Below, piece after piece: positions 1 through 5,240 of a stretch of 6,205 nucleotides of DNA (position 1 is its first letter; the number at the start of each line of letters is the position of its first letter). Source of the stretch: Desulfobacteraceae bacterium (GTDB taxonomy: Bacteria > Desulfobacterota > Desulfobulbia > Desulfobulbales > Desulfobulbaceae); contig JALHJD010000290.1 of the NCBI GenBank assembly GCA_022837185.1, positions 1-6,205 on the forward strand, given 5' to 3'. The position numbers were made by a program, and so were the translations under genes. A model generated the notes under the pieces. That model ran no database searches, had not been told where the DNA came from, and saw only the letters and a list, made by a program, of their open reading frames with translations.

Positions 1-733
1 GATGTCGGCGCCGGAGAGCGAAATCAGCTTGCCGTCCGGGGAGAAGGTGGAGCGGAAGTTGACCGTCTTGCCCGCATTGCCCGGAATGGCACTGCGTTTC
101 AGCAGCTTGACGTTGCCCTTTTCCAGTTCCTTGGCGTCCAGCATCAACAGGTGAATTTTGCCGATGGGCTTGCCGTGATCCGTGTCGGCCTCATTGATTG
201 AAATGAGCATTTTGGTCATATCCGGGGAGTTGACGCCGTGATAGAACTTATAGGGCACGCCCGGGTCGGCTTCGGTGCCCTCGAGGAAAACGGTGTGCAC
301 CCGCTTCATGTCCGACTTCTGATACACATCGATATACCCCTTGTGGGTCATGGCGATGGGGAAGTAGAAATTTTCCGTCTGGCCTGAACCGCAGTACAGC
401 GCCTTGGTGTCGATCTGTCCCATTTCGGGGATGGGGGCGGCGACATCAAAAACCTTGTTGCCGGTTTTCAGGTCCGTGGCCCCGACATGGGGACTGCCGG
501 TTTCCGGGTTGGGCTTGTAGGTCGACCAGAACATCAGGTCGCGTTTCTGGTAGTCTATGCGGGCATCGTGGGTCGGATGGGATGCGGCATCGCCGATATC
601 CACCTTGTCGATCCCTTTGAGAATGATGGGGGTTTTCCGCCTGGGCGGATGCGGACATCCCCAGGGTTCCAATTGTCAGGGCGCCGGCGGCGACGAGGGC
701 GTAGAGACAGGTTTTCGCGGCAATGACTTTCAT
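1..733 (-). CDS. Exported beta-propeller-like protein, 3' truncated by window edge, 1-nt frameshift
   Basis: The start ATG (731-733) has a strong upstream Shine-Dalgarno (GGAGGAAGGAGA on the - strand). Residues 1-32 form a Sec signal peptide ending AQA before E33, so the product is predicted to be periplasmic. Straight after E33 the start frame becomes nonsense, while a second frame beginning at 633 is open to base 1 (211 codons). Dropping one T from the TTTT run at 633-636 joins the two into one protein of 244 visible residues. The mature part has two similar blade-like segments, S169-P-D-x-x-K with following LIS, and S231-P-D-G-K235 with following LIS, typical of YncE/WD40/cytochrome-cd1-like propellers. 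Several His (52, 55, 82, 130, 146, 165) and C114 are present, but no CxxCH haem site is seen. The C-terminus lies outside the window. It is divergent from the NosL operon and could be a client or partner. I cannot name the specific family; the propeller assignment is moderate. Confidence 0.7.
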
Positions 734-843
734 GGTTCTCCTTCCTCCATAACGGTTTCGGGTTCGGCCCAACACCCTGCGAAATGGAATATCCCGTGGG
801 TTCCGGGCCCCCACGAACACCGGTCGGCTTACCAATGTCCGTG

Positions 844-853
844 GAAACGTTTC
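844..853. promoter_or_regulatory. Candidate operator palindrome GAAACGTTTC
   Basis: This is a perfect 10-bp palindrome with a central CG, similar in shape to LacI-family operator cores. It lies just downstream of the weak - strand promoter candidate and about 110 bp upstream of the propeller gene start, a position suited to repression of that gene. No regulator gene is visible in the window, and a 10-bp palindrome can arise by chance. Confidence 0.25.
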
Positions 854-891
854 TCATAGGTTGCACAATACACACGCTGTGGTATAAAAGC

Positions 892-909
892 AAATAAAAA
901 TTTTTATTT
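892..909. promoter_or_regulatory. AT-only 18-bp perfect palindrome
   Basis: AAATAAAAA followed directly by TTTTTATTT is an 18-bp perfect inverted repeat made only of A and T, in otherwise GC-rich DNA. It sits in the middle of the divergent promoter region, next to the TATAAA at 883-888. It may be a regulator or nucleoid-protein site, an UP-like element or an easily melted promoter segment. It has no loop and no GC stem, so it is not a normal intrinsic terminator. Confidence 0.35.
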
Positions 910-1105
910 TTTATCTCGAAAAACAGCTGAAATGCATTATTTTTTTTACATAAAGTCGTCAGGTTAGGAAAACGGGTACGGAATATGGACTTTTTATCCG
1001 GATTCTCCCGAAAGAAAATAATCTCGACAACACAGGCAGGAACGGGATGACGAAGCCAAGCGGGCAATCAATGGCACTGCCCCAAGGAAACGGAAAGGAG
1101 CATCC

Positions 1106-1138
1106 ATGTATTGCGTAAGACCCGCCCATGGACTATGA
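1106..1138 (+). CDS. Possible 10-codon leader peptide (MYCVRPAHGL)
   Basis: A near-perfect Shine-Dalgarno AAAGGAG (1094-1100) lies 5 nt before an ATG at 1106, followed by ten codons and TGA at 1136-1138. This is a better ribosome site than the one in front of the first operon gene at 1259, which is about 120 nt downstream. A short translated leader could regulate the operon, or it may be the relic of a longer gene. No run of codons for one amino acid is present, so classical attenuation is not indicated. Real translation is unproven. Confidence 0.25.
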   Translation: MYCVRPAHGL

Positions 1139-1258
1139 TCGGGCCATTTGATTGTGATTCCCATCTTGCAAGGGGAAAAGATTGAAACGGGGGAACAGGG
1201 AGCAGGCAGCGCTTTGTTTCGGCAGCGGGGACTTCAGGAAAATGAATGGAAATGATAT

Positions 1259-1945
1259 ATGTTGATTGAGTGCCGTAATTTGAAAAAGGAATATATCTCC
1301 GCCAACATCAGGACCACCGCGGTGGATAATGTTTCCCTGAGCGTCGACCGGGGGGAATTTGTTGTCATACTCGGCCATTCCGGTTCCGGCAAGACCACCT
1401 TGCTGAGCCTTATCGGCGGTCTGACCAGGCCGGACAGCGGCGAGGTCCTGATCAACGGCGTGGAGAACTGGCGCCAGTCCGATGAAGCTCTGTCCGATAT
1501 GCGCAACAGTACCATCGGCTTCATCTTTCAATTCGCCAGCCTTATCCCGACCCTGACGGCCCTGGAGAATGTCCTGCTGCCGCTGACCTTCGGCAGGACT
1601 CCCCGGGGAAATCATCAGAGGGCTGTTGAAATTCTTCACCTTGTCGGCCTCGGGGACAAAGCGAATTCATTTCCGTCCCAGCTTTCCGGCGGGCAGCAGC
1701 GACGCATAGCCATTGCCAGGGCCTTCATCAATCAGCCGGACATCATCCTCGCCGATGAGCCCACAGGAGACCTTGATGAGGAAACGGAACGGGACATCCT
1801 CAAGGTTTTCAGTGAATTTAACCGGGCGGGGACAACGTTTGTCGTCGTCACCCACAATGTTCATCTCGCCCAGACCCAGAAAAATGCAAGGATTCTGGAG
1901 ATGAGGCAGGGGGTGCTGAGCGAGAGGGCTACCGTTGATGCGTGA
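1259..1945 (+). CDS. ABC transporter ATP-binding protein, LolD/MacB type (first of two)
   Basis: This 228-residue protein is a complete nucleotide-binding subunit of the length usual for LolD-like ATPases. Visible motifs are Walker A GHSGSGKT (39-46), the Q-loop at Q91 (FQFASLIP), the signature LSGGQQ (S143-Q147), Walker B with D166 and catalytic E167 (ADEPTGDLD), and the switch His H199. The residue after H199 is Asn (THN) where Asp (THD) is usual. ATG 1259 is the first possible start, because an in-frame TGA lies at 1253-1255; its ribosome site is weak (GGA at 1248-1250). The gene opens the operon and its end overlaps the thioredoxin-like gene by 8 nt. It would hydrolyse ATP at the inner membrane to drive an FtsX-type permease. 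The only such permease seen is three genes downstream, and that one also has its own adjacent ATPase. Confidence 0.92.
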   Translation: MLIECRNLKKEYISANIRTTAVDNVSLSVDRGEFVVILGHSGSGKTTLLSLIGGLTRPDSGEVLINGVENWRQSDEALSDMRNSTIGFIFQFASLIPTLTALENVLLPLTFGRTPRGNHQRAVEILHLVGLGDKANSFPSQLSGGQQRRIAIARAFINQPDIILADEPTGDLDEETERDILKVFSEFNRAGTTFVVVTHNVHLAQTQKNARILEMRQGVLSERATVDA

Positions 1946-2476
1946 CTTTGCCGGCGCGGCGGGGGAGGTTCCGGGCAGACGGCGGCCGCCCATTTTTGTC
2001 CTGCTCATGATTATTGTGCTGCTGGCCGCCTGCGGGCAGGAAAAGCAGCCGCCGGTCCAGATCGGGGACAGCGCGCCGCAATTCACCCTGCGGGATCTTG
2101 ACGGCAATCCGGTCAGCCTGTCGGATTACCGGGGGGCACCGGTCGTACTGCGTTTTATTCTCATCGACTGCAAGTTCTGCCGGGCCGACACCCCGGCTTT
2201 CAAACAGATGTATGCGAAGTACGGGGGGCAGGGACTCGGCATGCTGTACATAGAATCAATGGGGGCAGACCCTGCGGTCCTTGAAGCTTTTGCCGACAGC
2301 CTGGCCCTGACTTTTCCCACCCTTCGGGACCCGGGGGCGACGTCGCCGCCAGGTACAAGGTCAGGGCACTGCCCCAGACCATTGTCCTCAGTCCGGAACA
2401 TACAATTGTGGCGGCCATTCTCGGCGGGGTGAGTGAACAGGAACTGCAGGCATTGCTGGAGCCGTATTTCGACTGA
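1938..2476 (+). CDS. Thioredoxin-fold (TlpA/redoxin/SCO-like) lipoprotein, 1-nt frameshift
   Basis: The ATG at 1938 overlaps the end of the upstream ATPase by 8 nt. The protein has a basic N-region (RRR 14-16), a hydrophobic segment (19-31) and a lipobox LAAC with lipidated C32, so it should be a membrane-anchored periplasmic lipoprotein. A redoxin-type opening (QIGDSAPQFTLRDLDG) is followed by the redox motif C78-K-F-C81. The reading frame breaks at about 2333: the frame from 1938 turns to nonsense, while another frame carries the typical C-terminal half, including ALPQTIVL with the expected cis-Pro, to TGA 2474-2476. Adding one G to the GGGGG run at 2333-2337 restores a 179-residue protein. 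The likely role is thiol reduction or metal handling for the neighbouring NosL or other client cysteines. The site has Asp before CxxC, not the Trp usual in thioredoxins, so TlpA-like versus SCO-like is unresolved. Confidence 0.82.
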
Positions 2477-2484
2477 ATCGTCTC

Positions 2485-2524
2485 CGGCCGAGAGGCCGCA
2501 ACCAAGGAACAGCCGCCGCGGCGG
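2485..2524 (+). promoter_or_regulatory. Two GC-rich hairpins between the lipoprotein gene and nosL
   Basis: CGGCC-GAGA-GGCCG (2485-2498) is a short stem closed by a GNRA-type tetraloop. It is followed by CCGCCGCGGCGG (2513-2524), a perfect 12-bp palindrome. Both lie in the only sizeable gap inside the operon (71 nt) just before the nosL ribosome site. There is no T-run after either, so they are not intrinsic terminators. They may affect mRNA stability or processing and separate nosL expression from the genes upstream. In GC-rich DNA such stems can be accidental. Confidence 0.3.
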
Positions 2525-2547
2525 ATACCTGATCGGGAGGATGTACA

Positions 2548-3060
2548 ATGAACGGTATCAAGATGTATGCGATGATGACGCTTTTTATCATCCTGCTCCT
2601 TTTTCACGCGGCTCCCATTCAGGCCGCGCCGCAGGATGAAGTTGCCGGGGACACCCGCTGTCCGGTATGCGGCATGTTTGTGGCCAAATATGAAAACTGG
2701 CTCGCCCAGATCCGCCTTGCCGACGGCGAGGTCCTGTTTTTCGACGGGGTCAAGGACCTGCTGGTGTTCCATTTTCATCCGGAAAAGTACGGCAAGGCGG
2801 CGGGGAGCGATATACGGGAGATCTGGGTAAAGGACTATTACACCCTGTCGTGGATAGACGGCCGGCAGGCGTTTTACGTCATCGGCAGCGATGTGTACGG
2901 CCCCATGGGCAAGGAGTTCATTCCCTTCGCCAGCCGGGATGCCGCCGAGAATTTCAAGCAGGATCACAAGGGGGAGAAAATTCTCGTTTTCGATGAAGTG
3001 ACCGACGACCTGGTCCAATCCCTGCGGGCCGGCGCCAGGATGCATCATGGAGTCAAGTGA
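2548..3060 (+). CDS. nosL: NosL-family periplasmic protein (putative copper chaperone)
   Basis: This 170-residue protein starts at ATG 2548 after a clear GGGAGG (2535-2540, 7-nt spacing). Residues 1-26 are a Sec signal peptide with predicted cleavage at IQA before A27; no lipobox is present, unlike the classical NosL lipoprotein. The NosL hallmark C38-P-V-C41-G-M43 follows, then conserved-looking segments FFDGVKDLLVFHF, the YVIGSDVYGPMGKEFIPF region and a C-terminal His pair (MHHG). NosL is known to bind Cu(I) in the periplasm and pass it to nitrous oxide reductase assembly with NosDFY. Here no nos structural gene is visible, so the target is open: copper delivery to another enzyme or a different metal are both possible. 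Its stop shares bases with the next start (GTGA), showing tight translational coupling. The family call is secure; the exact function is inferred. Confidence 0.92.
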   Translation: MNGIKMYAMMTLFIILLLFHAAPIQAAPQDEVAGDTRCPVCGMFVAKYENWLAQIRLADGEVLFFDGVKDLLVFHFHPEKYGKAAGSDIREIWVKDYYTLSWIDGRQAFYVIGSDVYGPMGKEFIPFASRDAAENFKQDHKGEKILVFDEVTDDLVQSLRAGARMHHGVK

Positions 3061-3346
3061 GCCCGGTATCCGATAAAGTCCCCGGCCGGCCGCTGCACGT
3101 CCTGGTGTTGCTGCTGGCCTTCCTGGCGGCGGTTCATACCGTCCTGTACATTCATTACCGTCATCGCTTGACCGAATACGGCTCAGCGATCTGTGCATCG
3201 CCACCGAGGCCAGGTATACCAGGCACCCGGCTGCCAGTGACGCCGTCGTGCCCTTCATGGATCATCCCGGCGCCATTGAGCATTTTCCGACGGGTTCCTT
3301 CTGGGCCCCTCCGATTTCCCGGGCCATGAGGGAGGAGAGGGAATGA
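3057..3346 (+). CDS. Small single-TM protein of unknown function, 1-nt frameshift
   Basis: Translation likely starts at GTG 3057, which overlaps the nosL stop (GTGA). The N-terminal half has one hydrophobic segment (about residues 14-33, LVLLLAFLAAVHTVLYIHY). After TEY (codon TAC 3177-3179) the frame degenerates into a Pro-rich tail. The frame beginning CTC at 3182 instead gives a sensible soluble domain (LSDLCIATEARYTRHP onward) ending in TGA 3344-3346, which overlaps the permease ATG as ATGA. One base missing near 3177-3182 restores about 96 residues. That domain has one Cys and a series of His (RHP, DHP, EHFP), which could bind metal. I do not recognise a family. Its coupling to nosL on one side and the permease on the other suggests it is a working part of the system, perhaps an accessory subunit. 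Confidence 0.7.
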
Positions 3347-4539
3347 AGGGGGCGCTGACCAAACACCTGAACATCATCGACTACACCCTGTCCTCGCTGT
3401 GGCGCCGCCGGTCGAGGAATGGCAGTGTACTCATCGTGTTTGCGGGGGTTATATTTCTGGTGGCCTCCTTTCAGTTTGTCACCGGGGCACTGACCGAAAC
3501 CGCCCTTGATTCCCTCCGCAGTGCCCCGGAAATAACCGTCCAGCGCCTTTCCGCCGGCCGACAGACGGAGGTGCCCCTGGACTATGGCGGACAGATCGCC
3601 GGGATTCACGGGGTGCGGGAGGTTGTGCCCCGGATATGGGGGTATTATTTCGACGAGGTGACCGGGGCCAATTTGACTTTGATCGGCGTTGAGCTGGAAC
3701 GGATGCCGCTGGGGGAAAAGCTCAATTTGACCCTGGCCGAGGGGGAGGTGCCGGAGCCGGGATCGACAGGCTGGGTCCTGGTCGGCCGGTCGATCAAGCG
3801 CATCGTGAAAAGCAAGGGGACCGCGTATCTTTCCCTCTTCAGGCCAGACCTGTCGCAGGCTTCCTTTGCAATTGCCGGGGTGTTCGATGCGGTCACCGAT
3901 GTGCTGACCGACGACCTGATCGTCATGGACATCCGGGACGCCCGGGACCTGTTTCACATCTCCCCGGCGGCGGCGACCGATCTCTGCGTGTATGTCGCCA
4001 ACCTGGAGGAGGTCCCGAACATAGCCCGGAAAATTGCCGCGGCCCTGCCGGACGCCAGGGTGCTGACCAGGTCGCAGATCAGTCAGACGTATCAGGTCGT
4101 TTTCGGGTGGCGCAGCGGTTTTGCCTCGGTCTGCCTGTTGACCGCGCTGGCGGCTTTCGTCATCTTTGCCTGGGACAAGGCGTCCGGACTTTCGCCGGAG
4201 GAGCGGCGTGAAATCGGTATTCTGAAAATCCTGGGCTGGGAAACCTCGGACATCCTTGCCGTCCGATTCTGGGAGGGCGCGCTGATCGCCGGCGGGGCGT
4301 TTATTGCCGGATGCACCGGGGCCTATATTCATGTCGCCTATTTTGATGCATCCCTGTTCCGGCCCGTCATGGTCGGCTGGTCGGTCATCCATCCGTCCCT
4401 GCGCCTGGTGCCTTCGCTCCAGGTGTCCACCCTTCTTCTGATTTTCTGCTTCACCGTGCTGCCCTACATGGCGGCAACGGTCATTCCGGCCTGGCGCAGC
4501 GCCATCGTCCCGACGGATTCGGTTCTCAGCGGTCTGTAA
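3343..4539 (+). CDS. ABC transporter permease, FtsX/MacB-type
   Basis: The 398-residue protein starts at ATG 3343 directly after a strong GGAGGAGAGG, with ATGA overlap to the preceding gene. It has the four-TM FtsX layout: TM1 about 29-49, a large periplasmic domain about 50-258, then TM2 (259-277), TM3 (310-330) and TM4 (361-383). The cytoplasmic loop 284-304 has the coupling-helix pattern RREIGILKILGW, which contacts the ATPase. The end (IPAWRSAIVPTDSVL) matches the usual FtsX-family tail. Relatives (LolC/E, MacB, FtsX) generally act mechanically on periplasmic partners and do not form a solute channel. A single 4-TM permease should act as a homodimer with the adjacent ATPase. In this operon it may act on NosL, the thioredoxin-like lipoprotein or their client; this is inference. 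No frameshift is seen. Confidence 0.92.
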   Translation: MKGALTKHLNIIDYTLSSLWRRRSRNGSVLIVFAGVIFLVASFQFVTGALTETALDSLRSAPEITVQRLSAGRQTEVPLDYGGQIAGIHGVREVVPRIWGYYFDEVTGANLTLIGVELERMPLGEKLNLTLAEGEVPEPGSTGWVLVGRSIKRIVKSKGTAYLSLFRPDLSQASFAIAGVFDAVTDVLTDDLIVMDIRDARDLFHISPAAATDLCVYVANLEEVPNIARKIAAALPDARVLTRSQISQTYQVVFGWRSGFASVCLLTALAAFVIFAWDKASGLSPEERREIGILKILGWETSDILAVRFWEGALIAGGAFIAGCTGAYIHVAYFDASLFRPVMVGWSVIHPSLRLVPSLQVSTLLLIFCFTVLPYMAATVIPAWRSAIVPTDSVLSGL

Positions 4540-4552
4540 CGGGACCGCGGAT

Positions 4553-4556
4553 GGAG
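4553..4556 (+). promoter_or_regulatory. Ribosome binding site that favours the 4563 start
   Basis: GGAG lies 6 nt before ATG 4563. An earlier in-frame ATG at 4551 overlaps this site and has no good Shine-Dalgarno of its own. The 4563 start also gives the usual LolD-like N-terminus (MFIELEGVAKIY). Choosing 4551 would add only four residues. Confidence 0.6.
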
Positions 4557-4562
4557 ACCAGG

Positions 4563-5240
4563 ATGTTCATCGAACTGGAAGGGGTGGCCAAGATATACAA
4601 CCAGGGGCAGATCAACGAGGTCGTCGCCCTGCGGGACATCGATCTGCGCATCGAGGCGCATACCCTGAACTGCCTGCGGGGGGCGAGCGGGTGCGGAAAA
4701 AGCACGCTTTTGTCGATCATCGGCTGCGTCATTCAACCGACCAGCGGCCGGGCGGCGGTCGCCGGGCTGCAGCCGGCCAGGATGCCCGACCGTTTCCTGA
4801 CCGTGCACCGGCGGCGCTGCATCGGGTTTATTTTTCAGAATTTCAATATCCTGCCGGCCCTGACCGTGCGGGAGAACATCACCCTGCCGCTTGTGCCCCA
4901 GGGATTGAACCGGCGCGCCATGGCGGAGAGGGTGGACAGGCTGCTGCAGCGGTTTTCCATCAGCCACCGGGGGAATTTCCCCGCCGGCCGGATTTCGGGA
5001 GGAGAACTGCAGCGGGTCGCCATTGCCCGGGCCCTGGTCAACGATCCGCCCCTCATTCTGGCGGACGAGCCCACGGCCCATCTCGACAGCGGTCTGAGCC
5101 GGGAGTTCATGGAGTATATGGCCGCCCTGAAGCAGGCCGGCAAGACGATCATCATCACCTCCCATGATCCCCAGGTCACTGAACACCCGGCGGTGGACCG
5201 GGTCATCGACATGAAGGACGGGCGAATCGATGTTTCTTAA
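4563..5240 (+). CDS. ABC transporter ATP-binding protein, LolD type (second of two)
   Basis: This 225-residue complete nucleotide-binding subunit has Walker A GASGCGKS (40-47), Q-loop Q92 (FQNFNILPALTVREN), signature ISGGELQ (S145-Q150), Walker B D168 with catalytic E169 (ADEPTAHLD) and switch H201 (SHD). All catalytic positions look intact. It lies 23 nt after the permease gene and overlaps the next gene by 11 nt. It is the obvious partner of the FtsX-type permease. It differs clearly from the first ATPase of the operon (GELQ against GQQR after SGG, TAHLD against TGDLD), so this is not a recent duplication. The two could form a mixed ATPase pair or serve separate permeases. Substrate cannot be told from the sequence. 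Confidence 0.93.
   Translation: MFIELEGVAKIYNQGQINEVVALRDIDLRIEAHTLNCLRGASGCGKSTLLSIIGCVIQPTSGRAAVAGLQPARMPDRFLTVHRRRCIGFIFQNFNILPALTVRENITLPLVPQGLNRRAMAERVDRLLQRFSISHRGNFPAGRISGGELQRVAIARALVNDPPLILADEPTAHLDSGLSREFMEYMAALKQAGKTIIITSHDPQVTEHPAVDRVIDMKDGRIDVS

Larger units (their letters stand above)
734..1258. other. Divergent intergenic region, 525 bp
   Basis: This stretch separates the - strand propeller gene from the + strand operon and should hold both promoters. About 880-960 is markedly AT-rich against a GC-rich background. No tRNA, rRNA or sizeable conserved reading frame was recognised. Weak sigma70-like matches exist on both strands: on -, TTGCTT (893-888) with a 17-nt spacer to TATTGT (870-865); on +, TTGCAC (861-866) with a 16-nt spacer to TATAAA (883-888). 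Neither -35 matches more than 3 of 6 consensus bases, so the promoter positions are only suggestions. A hairpin CGTGGG/CCCACG (795-800 with 810-815, 9-nt loop) lies in the expected leader of the - strand gene. The distance to the first + strand ATG implies a long 5' leader if the promoter is in the AT-rich part. Confidence 0.6.

Noticed and set aside
628..636. Phase-variable or programmed-frameshift tract in the propeller gene
   Set aside because: Runs of five and four bases are too short for typical slipped-strand phase variation, and no stimulatory structure was found; sequencing error is simpler.
1072..1087. TGGCAC at 1072-1077 as half of a sigma54 promoter
   Set aside because: The -12 element expected after a 5-nt gap should resemble TTGCA but reads CAAGG.
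1106..1255. Reading frame continuing past the TGA at 1136 to TGA 1253-1255, suggesting a selenocysteine codon
   Set aside because: The extended 49-codon translation has no recognisable family and no SECIS-like hairpin was identified after the TGA; most likely chance openness.
2200..3258. 352-codon - strand frame opposite the lipoprotein, nosL and small gene
   Set aside because: It spans three recognisable + strand genes and has no domain-like content.
3262..4392. Long open frame (376 codons) on the - strand opposite the permease
   Set aside because: It is antisense to a clear FtsX-type permease, rich in Gly/Pro/Arg/His with no recognisable domain; a GC-driven shadow.
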